A DNA stretch of 64,000 nucleotides from assembly GCA_903789665.1 (NCBI GenBank), contig CAIFEX010000013.1, positions 1 through 64,000 of the forward strand. Reading direction: 5' to 3'. A model generated the notes under the pieces. The model had not been told where the DNA came from. It ran no database searches and worked only from the letters and a program-made list of their open reading frames with translations. Source of the DNA: an uncultured Clostridium sp. (lineage in GTDB: Bacteria; Bacillota; Clostridia; Clostridiales; Clostridiaceae). Made by a program: the position numbers and the translations under genes. Within the stretch, counting starts at the first letter, position 1, and every line of letters starts with the position of its first letter. Shown here in pieces: positions 16,698 through 25,578 of the stretch.

Positions 16698-16994
16698 ATG
16701 AAAGCTGCATTTATTTTTTTGGCACCAGAGGCCAATCCTAAAATTCATAAAGCTATTATAAAAACACCTGAGATGGAACTTATCAGCATAGGTGTTTCAA
16801 GCTATGATGATGCTTGTAAAGTGAGCGTGAGATTAGCTGTAGATAATGTTTCGGCAATAGAATTATGCGGTGGTTTTGGAATAGACGGTACCGCCAGAGT
16901 GAAAAATGCCGTAAGAAATAAAATACCTGTAGGGGTGGTAAGGTTTGATATCCATCCGGGACTTGAGAATAAAAGTGGAGATGAAATTTTCTAG
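16698..16994 (+). CDS. DUF6506-like conserved hypothetical protein
   Basis: A 98-residue soluble protein starting MKAAFIFLAPEANPKIHKAI with a glycine-rich central block CGGFGIDGTARVKNAVRNKI and an end V.RFDIHPGLENKSGDEIF. This matches small conserved proteins of unknown function (DUF6506) as I remember them. The shape suggests a compact alpha/beta fold. GGAGGATT lies 12 bases upstream of the ATG. It is 33 bp ahead of lipA in the same direction and may be cotranscribed with it. No function can be assigned. Confidence 0.65.
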   Translation: MKAAFIFLAPEANPKIHKAIIKTPEMELISIGVSSYDDACKVSVRLAVDNVSAIELCGGFGIDGTARVKNAVRNKIPVGVVRFDIHPGLENKSGDEIF

Positions 16995-17027
16995 TTGGAG
17001 ATTGGATAAAAGAAGGGAGGAGTTTTA

Positions 17028-17894
17028 TTGAATTCGAGACCTGAATGGTTAAAAATGAGAGCACCGGATTCAGGTGTGTTGGATAAAATGGAAAATATGC
17101 TAGATAAGCTTTCACTTCATACGGTTTGTGAAAGTGCAAATTGTCCCAACATAGGGAGATGTTTCAAGAACAAGACGGCTACTTTTATGGTTATGGGAAA
17201 CACCTGTACTAGAAACTGCAGATTTTGTGCTGTGGATAAGGGAAAACCGGAAAAGCTTGATTATGAAGAACCTAAGAACGTAGCCATTGCCAGTAAAAAA
17301 CTTGGACTTAAACATACAGTTGTAACTTCTGTTACAAGAGACGATTTAAAAGACGGTGGTGCGGGGCATTTTGTAAAGGTTATAAAAGCCATAAGAGAGG
17401 AAAATCCACAGTCCACTATAGAACTTCTGATACCCGACTTAAATGGCAACTGGGATGCTTTGAGAAAAATACTTGATGCCGGACCGGATGTGCTGAACCA
17501 TAATATTGAAACAGTAAGATCTCTGTACGATAAAGTCAGACCTATGGCAGTTTATGATAGATCTATCGAATTGCTGAGACAGGTAAAAATTTTCAATAAA
17601 GATATATACACCAAATGCGGCATAATGTTGGGACTGGGGGAAACTGAAGCTCAGGTTGTAAAAGTAATGGATGATTTGATTAAAGTCAATTGCGACATGC
17701 TGACAATAAGCCAGTATCTCAGGCCATCCAGAAAGCATTTACCTGTTCTAGAATACATCCCGCCTGAAAAATTTGCAAGATACAGAGAAATAGCACTGCA
17801 AAAGGGGTTTAAAGTGGTTTTTTCAGGACCTTATATAAGAAGTTCCTATAGGGCCTTTGAAGGTATGAAAATGCTCGATAATTTAAAAAATTAA
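17028..17894 (+). CDS. lipA: Lipoyl synthase
   Basis: Radical-SAM enzyme that inserts two sulfur atoms into protein-bound octanoyl groups to make lipoate. The auxiliary cluster motif is seen as CESANCPNIGRC (C-x4-C-x5-C) near residue 37 and the radical-SAM motif as CTRNCRFC near residue 65. The family's final RSSYRA block is near the C-terminus. At 288 residues it is full length. It starts with TTG, supported by GGGAGGAG. It lies just upstream of acoR-acoABCL, whose E2 subunit needs lipoate, so the location is functionally sensible. No lipoate ligase or octanoyltransferase lies in the window. Confidence 0.95.
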   Translation: MNSRPEWLKMRAPDSGVLDKMENMLDKLSLHTVCESANCPNIGRCFKNKTATFMVMGNTCTRNCRFCAVDKGKPEKLDYEEPKNVAIASKKLGLKHTVVTSVTRDDLKDGGAGHFVKVIKAIREENPQSTIELLIPDLNGNWDALRKILDAGPDVLNHNIETVRSLYDKVRPMAVYDRSIELLRQVKIFNKDIYTKCGIMLGLGETEAQVVKVMDDLIKVNCDMLTISQYLRPSRKHLPVLEYIPPEKFARYREIALQKGFKVVFSGPYIRSSYRAFEGMKMLDNLKN

Positions 17895-17908
17895 TAATTT
17901 CCGCAAGC

Positions 17909-17944
17909 TAGACACCGGCCTAAAAAGCCTGTTCTGTTTTTTTA
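17909..17944 (+). terminator. Probable terminator after lipA
   Basis: AGACACCGGC pairs imperfectly with GCCTGTTCT, followed by seven T. The stem has bulges, so the call is moderate. Confidence 0.5.
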
Positions 17945-17949
17945 ATTTT

Positions 17950-17979
17950 TTGAATTAACAAATATATGTATTGTATAAT
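17950..17979 (+). promoter_or_regulatory. Sigma-A-type promoter of acoR
   Basis: TTGAAT (17950-17955) and TATAAT (17974-17979) with an 18-bp spacer, about 50 bp before the acoR start. Confidence 0.6.
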
Positions 17980-18027
17980 ATATACAGGAGTGTGTTATAT
18001 CTCGTATAGAATTTAGGGGGAAGGATT

Positions 18028-19971
18028 ATGGGCTATATAGATAAAATTAAGGAGAAACGCCGTAGGTTTATAGAGTACAATGAAGTACCAGAAGATGTCA
18101 GGCCAGATATCATGGATTCATGGGTAAGATGCAAGAATTACGGAGTTGGTGAAAACAGCAACAAAGCCAATATTCTTTCTAAAAGCGAATTTGATGCCGT
18201 ACTTGAGGAAAAAAAAGAGTTTATAAGAGTTTGTCTGCCTGTGATGTTGAACTTATATGAGATTTTAAAGGATACCAATTATTCAATTATATTGACGGAC
18301 GAAAATGCAGTCATATTAAAAATTTTGGGAAATGAAAGAATAATGACTGCAAACAGGAATTTAGATTTCTTGGAAGGGCGCAGATGGAAAGAGGAAGACG
18401 TGGGTACCAATGCTATAGGAACCTGTATTTATCTGGATAAACCTGTTTGGACACTAGGTGCGGAACACTATTGTAAAGAGCAACACAAGTGGACATGTTC
18501 TGCGGCACCGATACACAACAGCAGGGAAAAAATAATAGGATGTATTGATCTTTCAGGGAGTCTCGTAACTTTTCATTCACATACCCTTGGTATAGTGGTT
18601 GAGGCCTCTCATACCATACAGGAGAGGTTTGCCATAAGTGAGCACAGAAAATGGACGGAAGTGGCATTTAATTCAATAAAAGAGGGCATGCTGGTATTGG
18701 ACAATAAGCTCAAAGTCAAATATTTTAATGAAAAGATATGCAGCATATTTGGAATTGATAAGAATGAGATGTATGAACTTAACATGAAAATTCTGCTTAA
18801 AGATATAACCAGAGATATGTATGAGCTGGGCGGCAGTGGAAAGATTGCCTATAGAGAGGTAAGTCTTTATATAAAAAACAGAAGAATAGAATGTAATGTG
18901 AGTGTGACCCCTGTCCTTATGGGCGAAGATTATACTGGTTTTGTAATTGTTGTACAAGAGGCAGATACCATGCGGGGGGTGGTAAACAAAATAGCAGGTT
19001 TTTCTTCTAAATATGATTTTAACAGTATACTCACCCGCAATCATAAAATGATGAACATAATTGAAGATGGAAAGAGAATAGCCCAAAATGAATGTACAGT
19101 ATTGATAACAGGTGAAAGCGGGACGGGAAAAGAATTGTTTGCCCATTCTATTCACAATGGTAGTAGAAGATGTAGGGGACCTTTTGTGGCCATAAACTGT
19201 GCGGCACTCCCGAAAGATCTTGTAGAAAGTGAACTGTTCGGTTATGAAAAAGGCACTTTTACAGGGGCATCCAAGGAGGGAAATCCCGGTAAGTTTGAAC
19301 TTGCAAACGGGGGCACTATATTTTTAGATGAAATTGGAGAATTACCTCTTGAAATTCAATCGAAACTTCTGAGGGTTTTGGACAATCATACTGTTGCCAG
19401 GATTGGTGGAAAATATGAGAGAAATCTGAATGTTAGAATTGTGGCAGCCACTAATAGGGACCTTATAAAAGAGATAAATGCAAGAAATTTTAGAAGCGAT
19501 TTGTATTTTAGGTTAAACGTGTTTAATCTGAGGCTAATTCCGTTAAGAGAGCGGAGAGAAGATATAGAAATGTTTGTAGATTTCTTTTTAAACAGGTTGA
19601 GTAAGAAAAACGAAATACAGGTGAAACACGTGGATAGAGAGTTTATAGATATCATAAAAAACTACAACTGGCCCGGGAATGTAAGGGAACTTGAAAATGT
19701 GGTTCAAAGAGCATATTATCTATCCAAGAATGGAATTATAACAGCTTCCCTAATACCTGAATATATAGTGGAAAGTGTTAAAAATGACGAGGATTATATA
19801 ATCCTTGAAGATAAATCGAAACGTGGAATAAAAACTGCAGAACAGGTGGAAAAAGAACTTATCGTTAAAGCACTGCAGCAGTGCAATGGTAATGTAATAG
19901 ATGCAAGCAAGCTGATTGATATGGGTAAATCAACACTATATAGAAAAATCAAGAAATATAATTTGAAATGA
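18028..19971 (+). CDS. acoR: Sigma-54-dependent activator of acetoin catabolism, AcoR type
   Basis: Bacterial enhancer-binding protein of 647 residues. Order: an N-terminal GAF-like sensor (about 70-205, with EEDVGTNAIGTCIYLDKPVW), a PAS-like segment (about 210-320), the AAA+ core with Walker A GESGTGKE, the sigma-54-contacting loop GTFTGA, Walker B GGTIFLDEIGELPL and the arginine-finger region, then a C-terminal Fis-type helix-turn-helix (NVIDASKLIDMGKSTLYRKI). GTFTGA is a common variant of GAFTGA. It precedes acoABCL, whose promoter has -24/-12 elements and upstream palindromes, so it very likely activates that operon in response to acetoin. The ligand is inferred from context. Confidence 0.9.
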   Translation: MGYIDKIKEKRRRFIEYNEVPEDVRPDIMDSWVRCKNYGVGENSNKANILSKSEFDAVLEEKKEFIRVCLPVMLNLYEILKDTNYSIILTDENAVILKILGNERIMTANRNLDFLEGRRWKEEDVGTNAIGTCIYLDKPVWTLGAEHYCKEQHKWTCSAAPIHNSREKIIGCIDLSGSLVTFHSHTLGIVVEASHTIQERFAISEHRKWTEVAFNSIKEGMLVLDNKLKVKYFNEKICSIFGIDKNEMYELNMKILLKDITRDMYELGGSGKIAYREVSLYIKNRRIECNVSVTPVLMGEDYTGFVIVVQEADTMRGVVNKIAGFSSKYDFNSILTRNHKMMNIIEDGKRIAQNECTVLITGESGTGKELFAHSIHNGSRRCRGPFVAINCAALPKDLVESELFGYEKGTFTGASKEGNPGKFELANGGTIFLDEIGELPLEIQSKLLRVLDNHTVARIGGKYERNLNVRIVAATNRDLIKEINARNFRSDLYFRLNVFNLRLIPLRERREDIEMFVDFFLNRLSKKNEIQVKHVDREFIDIIKNYNWPGNVRELENVVQRAYYLSKNGIITASLIPEYIVESVKNDEDYIILEDKSKRGIKTAEQVEKELIVKALQQCNGNVIDASKLIDMGKSTLYRKIKKYNLK

Positions 19972-19992
19972 TAATAGAGATTTTATTTTTCA

Positions 19993-20030
19993 TTCCCAAA
20001 ATGGGAAAGAAATAATTCCCGTTATGAAAA
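19993..20030 (+). promoter_or_regulatory. Two tandem upstream activator sites for AcoR
   Basis: TTCCCAAAATGGGAA (19993-20007) is a perfect palindrome around AAA. A second 15-bp site, TTCCCGTTATGAAAA (20016-20030), keeps the left half-site and starts 23 bp later, about two helical turns. They lie 50-90 bp upstream of the sigma-54 promoter, where enhancer-binding proteins bind. Confidence 0.6.
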
Positions 20031-20082
20031 ATGTTCTTTGAATATTTGGCAAAATTAGGTCTCTAGTACTGAACTTTACACT

Positions 20083-20098
20083 TGGCATGAATATTGCT
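20083..20098 (+). promoter_or_regulatory. Sigma-54 (-24/-12) promoter of acoABCL
   Basis: TGGCATGAATATTGCT fits TGGCAC-N5-TTGCW, with GG and GC 12 bp apart. It lies about 70 bp upstream of the acoA start and directly after the sigma-54 activator gene. Confidence 0.85.
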
Positions 20099-20170
20099 TC
20101 GTGAATAAATAGACTGAAAGAAGAAATGCTGAATTTTCATATGTGTTTAATCTTATGGGGAGGGATTATT

Positions 20171-21169
20171 TTGGAAAAAATAGAGAAAAGGTCAAATGTA
20201 GAAGATACTGAGCTTATAGATATCTATGACAAAATGTTAAAGATAAGGGCATTTGAAAACATGGCGAAAGACAATTTCGCAGAGGGAAAAATTCCAGGTT
20301 TTGTGCATCTATATATAGGAGAGGAGGCAATATCCTCTGCAGTTTGCGAAAATCTAACCGATGCCGACTATATAACAAGTACTCACAGAGGTCATGGCCA
20401 TATAATAGCCAAAGGGGGAGAACTTAAGTACATGGCTGCCGAACTCTTTGGAAAAGCCACCGGATATTGCAAGGGGAAAGGAGGCTCAATGCATATTGCC
20501 GACGCTACAAAGGGAATACTTGGTGCAAACGGTATAGTAGGTGCAGGTCAGGATATAGCCTTGGGTGCGGGAATGAGTGCTCAATACAGGGGAACGGATC
20601 AGGTATGTGTATGTTTCTTTGGGGATGACTCCACAAATCAGGGTACATTCCATGAATCGCTTAATATGGCAAGTGTATGGAAGCTGCCTATTGTCTATGT
20701 CTGTGAAAATAATGGATATGGGATATCAACTTCGCAGAAAAGACACCAGAATATAAAAGATATATCTGTAAGGGCAAAAGCTTACAATATACCGGGAATT
20801 ACAGTAGACGGAAATGATGCTGTAGCAGTTTATGCTGCTTCCCGAAAAGCCATAGAAAGGGCTAGGAGAGGTGAAGGACCAACTTTAATAGAATGTAAGA
20901 CCTACAGGCAGAGAGGACATTTTGAAGGAGATTCTGCACCGTATAAACCAAAAAGTCAACAAGAGGCATGGCTTAAAAAGGATCCTATTCCGCGTTTTGA
21001 AAAATATATTCAGGAAAAAGGCGTTTTAAGTGACAGGGAAATTCAGCAGATGAAAAAATCTGTCGATGCTCAGATTAAGGAAGCAGTTGATTTTGCCATG
21101 AACAGCCCTGAGCCGGAACTGGATTCTGTATTTGAAGACGTATACAGCGATATAAAAGAGGAGGTTTGA
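20171..21169 (+). CDS. acoA: Acetoin dehydrogenase E1 alpha subunit
   Basis: Thiamine-diphosphate-dependent subunit that cleaves acetoin to acetaldehyde and a hydroxyethyl group passed to the lipoyl E2. The 332-residue protein has THRGHGHIIAKG and the ThDP motif GDDSTNQGTFHESLNMA...CENN. TTG 20171 is taken as start because GGGAGGG sits 7 bases upstream; an in-frame ATG at 20126 has no ribosome site. The family overlaps with pyruvate dehydrogenase E1, but the AcoR gene and sigma-54 promoter favour acetoin. Coupled to acoB by a short gap. Confidence 0.9.
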   Translation: MEKIEKRSNVEDTELIDIYDKMLKIRAFENMAKDNFAEGKIPGFVHLYIGEEAISSAVCENLTDADYITSTHRGHGHIIAKGGELKYMAAELFGKATGYCKGKGGSMHIADATKGILGANGIVGAGQDIALGAGMSAQYRGTDQVCVCFFGDDSTNQGTFHESLNMASVWKLPIVYVCENNGYGISTSQKRHQNIKDISVRAKAYNIPGITVDGNDAVAVYAASRKAIERARRGEGPTLIECKTYRQRGHFEGDSAPYKPKSQQEAWLKKDPIPRFEKYIQEKGVLSDREIQQMKKSVDAQIKEAVDFAMNSPEPELDSVFEDVYSDIKEEV

Positions 21170-21174
21170 TAGAT

Positions 21175-22146
21175 ATGTCAAGAATAAGTTTTTCACAGGC
21201 AATAAAAGATGCTATGTGCACCAGGATGCGACAGAACAAGAATGTACTGCTCTTTGGTGAAGATGTGGGCCCTTTTGGAGGATGTTTCGGCGTAAGTAAA
21301 GGTATGCATGAAGAATTTGGAGAGATGAGAGTTAGAGATACACCCATTTCTGAAGGTGCCATTTTAGGATGTGCAATCGGATCGGCTGCTACAGGGCTAA
21401 GACCCATTGCAGAGCTTATGTTCATGGATTTTATGACCGTTGGAATGGATATGCTCGCAAATCAGGCAGCAAAATTAAGGTACATGTTTGGCGGCAAAAT
21501 AAATTTGCCCATGGTAGTGAGAGTACCATGTGGAGCTGGATTTCAGGGAGCAGCCCAGCACTCGCAGTGTCTTGAAGCCTGGGTTACGCATGTACCCGGT
21601 CTGAAAGTGGTTTATCCGACTACAGCGGCAGATGCATACGGATTGATGCTTACCTCGATAGACGATGACAATCCTGTTGTATTTATTGAACACAAAGGTC
21701 TTTATCCTAAAAAAGATGAAGTAGATGAAAATGCAGATCCAATACCTTTTGGAACTGCGGATATAAAAAAAGAAGGAAAAGATGTCACCATAATAGCCAC
21801 AGGAAGAATGGTCGATGAGGCCCTGTCCGCAGCTCAAGACCTTTTAAAGGAAGGTGTTGATGCAGAGGTGATAGATCCGAGAACTCTTTTCCCTTTTGAT
21901 AAAGATACAGTGTTTGATTCAGTGAAAAAGACCAACAGGGTGGTAGTTGTAACCGAAGAAGCTAAGAGAGGTGGTTTTGGCGGAGAAATATCCGCAGTGA
22001 TAAGTGAAGAGATGTTTGATTATCTGGATGCACCTGTAGTGAGAATTGGAAATTATAATGTTCCGATACCATTTTCGCCTAAACTTGAAAATTATGTACT
22101 GCCTAATTCAAATAAAATATCGGCTGCTGTAAAGAAAACGTTATAG
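21175..22146 (+). CDS. acoB: Acetoin dehydrogenase E1 beta subunit
   Basis: A 323-residue transketolase-like subunit that completes the ThDP site with AcoA. It begins MSRISFSQAIKDAMCTRMRQ, has LLFGEDVGPFGGCFGVSKGM and DTPISEGAILGCAIG, and ends with the transketolase C-terminal domain (VVVTEEAKRGGFGGEI). ATG 21175 is supported by GAGGAGGT that overlaps the end of acoA. The stop of acoA and this start are 5 bp apart, suggesting translational coupling. Confidence 0.92.
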   Translation: MSRISFSQAIKDAMCTRMRQNKNVLLFGEDVGPFGGCFGVSKGMHEEFGEMRVRDTPISEGAILGCAIGSAATGLRPIAELMFMDFMTVGMDMLANQAAKLRYMFGGKINLPMVVRVPCGAGFQGAAQHSQCLEAWVTHVPGLKVVYPTTAADAYGLMLTSIDDDNPVVFIEHKGLYPKKDEVDENADPIPFGTADIKKEGKDVTIIATGRMVDEALSAAQDLLKEGVDAEVIDPRTLFPFDKDTVFDSVKKTNRVVVVTEEAKRGGFGGEISAVISEEMFDYLDAPVVRIGNYNVPIPFSPKLENYVLPNSNKISAAVKKTL

Positions 22147-22188
22147 GGATATTTGAATATGTAATTCAGATTTTAGGAGGTTTTTTTA

Positions 22189-23376
22189 ATGAGTTGTATT
22201 GAAGTAATGCCAAAGCTTGGGATGACTATGAAAGAGGGAACTTTGGTAAACTGGCATAGGAATGAAGGGGAGACGGTAAAAGAAGGTGAAATTCTCTTTG
22301 AAGTTGAGACTGACAAACTTACAAATGAAATAGAAGCCAAAGAGGACGGTGTGCTCAGAAAAGTACTTGTTAATGAAGGCGAAACTGTTAAATGTCTTAC
22401 GCCGGTTGCAATAATAGCCGGTAAAGATGAAGACATTTCAGGGCTTTTAAAACAGGCGGAAGCTGGAGGCAGCAAGGCAGCAGCCCATAAAACCAGTACC
22501 AAAGAAAAAATTGAAGATGAAAACATTGATACTGCAGACATTGAAACTCACAGGGTTAAAGTATCGCCTGCAGCTGCAAAGCTGGCAAAAGAACTGAATG
22601 TGGATCCTTCAAGCATAAAGAAAAATGGAAGGATAATGAAAAAAGATATACTTGAAGCTTCTAAAACATCTAAAGCAGTGGAAATGCAGCACACTTCAAA
22701 CAGAGGCGAAAAAACAGTAAAGATGTCCAATATGAGGAAAGTAATTGCGGAGAGGATGAAGAAAAGTGCCAGTATATCGCCTGCTGTCACTTATAATATG
22801 ACTATGGATACTTCGGAACTCAAAAGGCTAAAAAACAGCATTAAAGATATCTTCAAAGTTACCTATACAGATTTACTTATAAAGATAGTTTCACAGGTGC
22901 TTAAAGAATTTCCGCTGGCCAACTGTTCCGTAGAGAGGGATGCGTTTATTTTAAAAGACTATGTAAATATGGGAGTGGCAGTTGCCCTGGATGACGGACT
23001 TCTTGTTCCCGTAATAAAAAATTGCGATATAAAAGGACTTAGACAGATTACAGCTGAATTCAATGAGCTTGTAGAAAAAGCCAGGGAAAATAAATTGGTC
23101 CCGGATGATTTAACTGGAGGAACTTTTACCATAACAAATTTAGGTATGTTCGGTATAGATACTTTTTCCCCTATTATAAATCAGCCCGAGGTAGCTATTT
23201 TGGGAGTTAATAAGATTGTGAATACGCCGGTAGTGGTAAACGGGCAAATAATTGTAAGACCGCTTATGAGTATGTCGCTTACAGCAGATCACAGGGCCAT
23301 AGACGGAGCTTATGCAGCCCGGGTTCTGCAGAGAATCAAACAGTATGTAGAAAAACCCGGATTGCTTGTACTTTGA
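22189..23376 (+). CDS. acoC: Acetoin dehydrogenase E2, dihydrolipoamide acetyltransferase
   Basis: Core of the complex; carries the lipoyl arm and transfers acetyl to CoA. The order in 395 residues is a lipoyl domain (residues ~1-80, lipoylated Lys in EVETDKLTNEI), a flexible linker, a peripheral-subunit-binding domain (~122-160, VSPAAAKLAKELNVDPSSI), and the catalytic acyltransferase domain ending with the active-site DHRAIDGAYAAR. AGGAGG lies upstream. The lipoyl group would be made by LipA encoded 5 kb upstream. Confidence 0.93.
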   Translation: MSCIEVMPKLGMTMKEGTLVNWHRNEGETVKEGEILFEVETDKLTNEIEAKEDGVLRKVLVNEGETVKCLTPVAIIAGKDEDISGLLKQAEAGGSKAAAHKTSTKEKIEDENIDTADIETHRVKVSPAAAKLAKELNVDPSSIKKNGRIMKKDILEASKTSKAVEMQHTSNRGEKTVKMSNMRKVIAERMKKSASISPAVTYNMTMDTSELKRLKNSIKDIFKVTYTDLLIKIVSQVLKEFPLANCSVERDAFILKDYVNMGVAVALDDGLLVPVIKNCDIKGLRQITAEFNELVEKARENKLVPDDLTGGTFTITNLGMFGIDTFSPIINQPEVAILGVNKIVNTPVVVNGQIIVRPLMSMSLTADHRAIDGAYAARVLQRIKQYVEKPGLLVL

Positions 23377-23416
23377 GGCAGAATGTAATGAATTTCGATT
23401 TGGGAGGTTTTTGAAA

Positions 23417-24904
23417 ATGAGCTGCTTTAATGCAATGCCAAAACTGGAAATGACAGGTCAGGGAGAAAAGAAGGAGTATGGGAAAAATAACACCGGAAAA
23501 ACGGAAGGCCTGAAACCCAGGAATGTGGTGGTGATAGGTGGAGGACCGGGTGGTTATATATCCGCCATACGTTCTGCCCAGCTTGGAAATAAGGTAACTC
23601 TTATTGAGAAGGCAGAACTCGGTGGAACTTGTTTGAATGTAGGATGTATACCTACAAAGACACTACTTTATTCTGCAGAATTGTTCAGTGAAATTAAAAA
23701 TAGCAGGAATATGGGAATTGATGTGAGTGAAGTTAGTATAAACTGGAAAAATCTTCAGAAAAGGAAAAAAAGAATAGTAAAAAAGCTTGTTTCAGGAGTA
23801 AAGAGCCTGCTTGCTTACAATAAGGTAAGTGTAATAAAAGGATCCGCAAAAATGGAAACTGAGAATTCCATTTTAGTTACAAAAGAAGAAGGTGAAATTG
23901 AAAAAATTTATTTTGACGATGCAGTGATTTCTACAGGTTCCGTACCATTTGCACCATTAATACCCGGAATAGGACTTGAAGGCGTGCTTGACAGTACTGA
24001 CGCACTTAATTTAAAGTCGCTGCCCGAAACAATTGTGATCATAGGGGGCGGAGTAATAGGAGTGGAATTTGCAAGCCTTTTTAGCTCCCTTGGAAAGAAA
24101 GTTACTATCTTAGAAATGCTTCCATTTATTCTGCCGCCTATAGACAGGCAAATTTCAAGTTTGATTGCCAGAGGATTGGGAAAACAGGGTGTTTCATTAA
24201 ATACCGAATGTAGAGTGGTTAAAGTGGAAAAAACAGAAGGGAGGCTTAAAGTTTACTTTATTAGGAAAGGCAAGGAAGCAAGCGTGGAAGCTGAAAAAGT
24301 GTTGGTAGCCATAGGAAGGCAGGCGAATACAGAAGATCTCAATTTGAAGAAAATTGGGATAAAAACGGGAAAAGGTCATATATGTGTGGACAATCATATG
24401 AAGACCAATATAGACAACATATATGCCATAGGGGATTGTACAGGGAAGATTATGCTTGCCCATGTTGCTTCCGAACAGGGTGTAGTGGCCGCTGAAAATA
24501 TATCAGGTCATAATGTTGAAATGGATTATAAGGCTGTACCATCTTGTGTATATACAAAACCTGAAGTAGCTTCGGTGGGTTTTACCGAGGAACAATTAAA
24601 GGAAAGTGGAATTGACTATAAAACAGGGATTTTCCCGATGGGAGCCAACGGCAAAGCTGTGATTTCCAAAGAAACCGACGGGATAGTAAAAATTTTATCG
24701 GATAAAAAAACGGAAGAAATTCTAGGAGCCCACGTCATGGCACCAAGGGCTACGGATATTATAGGAGAAGCTGCACTAGCCATAAGACTTGAATCTACAT
24801 TGGACGAAATCATTACTACAATACACCCGCATCCTACAATAAGCGAAGCTTTTAAAGAAGCTGCGCTGGCTTCTCAAAAAAGAGCGCTTAATTCTATTAA
24901 TTAA
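23417..24904 (+). CDS. acoL: Dihydrolipoamide dehydrogenase (E3) with vestigial lipoyl-domain start
   Basis: Flavoprotein that reoxidises dihydrolipoamide with NAD+. After residue ~35 it is a normal E3: FAD motif VVVIGGGPGGYISAIRSAQL, redox disulfide GGTCLNVGCIPTK, NAD motif IVIIGGGVIGVEFA, FAD motif IYAIGDCTGKIMLAHVASEQ and the C-terminal dimer motif IHPHPTISEAFKEAA. The first 13 residues, MSCFNAMPKLEMT, repeat the AcoC start MSCIEVMPKLGMT; the similarity extends into the ribosome site. So it looks like a duplicated lipoyl domain that has been deleted down to its first strand. ATG 23417 is supported by GGGAGG. Confidence 0.92.
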   Translation: MSCFNAMPKLEMTGQGEKKEYGKNNTGKTEGLKPRNVVVIGGGPGGYISAIRSAQLGNKVTLIEKAELGGTCLNVGCIPTKTLLYSAELFSEIKNSRNMGIDVSEVSINWKNLQKRKKRIVKKLVSGVKSLLAYNKVSVIKGSAKMETENSILVTKEEGEIEKIYFDDAVISTGSVPFAPLIPGIGLEGVLDSTDALNLKSLPETIVIIGGGVIGVEFASLFSSLGKKVTILEMLPFILPPIDRQISSLIARGLGKQGVSLNTECRVVKVEKTEGRLKVYFIRKGKEASVEAEKVLVAIGRQANTEDLNLKKIGIKTGKGHICVDNHMKTNIDNIYAIGDCTGKIMLAHVASEQGVVAAENISGHNVEMDYKAVPSCVYTKPEVASVGFTEEQLKESGIDYKTGIFPMGANGKAVISKETDGIVKILSDKKTEEILGAHVMAPRATDIIGEAALAIRLESTLDEIITTIHPHPTISEAFKEAALASQKRALNSIN

Positions 24905-24921
24905 AATTGAATACAATTTTG

Positions 24922-24963
24922 ATAATTCTAAGCTTTAATAAAAACATCAAGGCTTAGAATTAT
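24922..24963. repeat. Perfect 12-bp inverted repeat after acoL
   Basis: ATAATTCTAAGC and GCTTAGAATTAT with an 18-base loop lie 18 bp after the acoL stop. There is no T-run, so it may be a weak terminator or an mRNA 3'-end stabiliser. Confidence 0.55.
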
Positions 24964-24983
24964 TAATATAGGGGATGGTATGA

Positions 24984-25553
24984 ATGAAACTTGTATGTAT
25001 AGGGGACAGTCTAACTTATGGATATGGAATTAAGAGAGAGCAGTCCTGGACTAATGTTCTAAAAGATAAAATTGGAATTGAAGTTATAAATAAAGGAATA
25101 TCAGGGGATACTTCAAATGGCATGCTTTCACGACTTTACAATGATGTTATTTTAAACAGGCCCGATGAAGCCGTGATCATGGGCGGGATAAACGATCTTT
25201 TATGGGGCTTGGACATAAAGCAAATTACATCAAATCTTGCTTCCATGGCATTTCAGCTTATGCAAAATTGCGTAAAACCTGTATTTGGATTGTCAATACC
25301 AGTTTGTACCGGATGGGCAAGAAAAAAATGGGGATTTATGTCTGACTTTATCAATATAAATGAAAATTTGAAGAAGTTAAATGACGGTATAATAAAATTT
25401 TCCAGAGGTTATAATATCGGTATAATAGATTTTTATTCAAATTTTATCGATGTAAATGGAGAAGGACAGAGAAGGTATTATATTGACGGAGTGCATTTAA
25501 ATGCTGCCGGGAATTTAAAAATGACAGATATTATTTTATTTTCATTGGTCTAA
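24984..25553 (+). CDS. SGNH/GDSL hydrolase
   Basis: A 189-residue esterase or acyl-hydrolase of the SGNH superfamily. Block I is VCIGDSLTYGYGI with the nucleophilic Ser in GDSL, block II glycine is in NKGISGDTSNGM, block III is MGGINDL, and block V is DGVHLNAAG with the catalytic Asp and His. No signal peptide, so it is probably cytoplasmic, like TesA-type arylesterases. GGGATGG lies ahead of the ATG. The natural ester is unknown. The gene stands alone between two inverted repeats. Confidence 0.88.
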   Translation: MKLVCIGDSLTYGYGIKREQSWTNVLKDKIGIEVINKGISGDTSNGMLSRLYNDVILNRPDEAVIMGGINDLLWGLDIKQITSNLASMAFQLMQNCVKPVFGLSIPVCTGWARKKWGFMSDFININENLKKLNDGIIKFSRGYNIGIIDFYSNFIDVNGEGQRRYYIDGVHLNAAGNLKMTDIILFSLV

Positions 25554-25578
25554 ACATTCATATGAGTAAATTTTTTTT

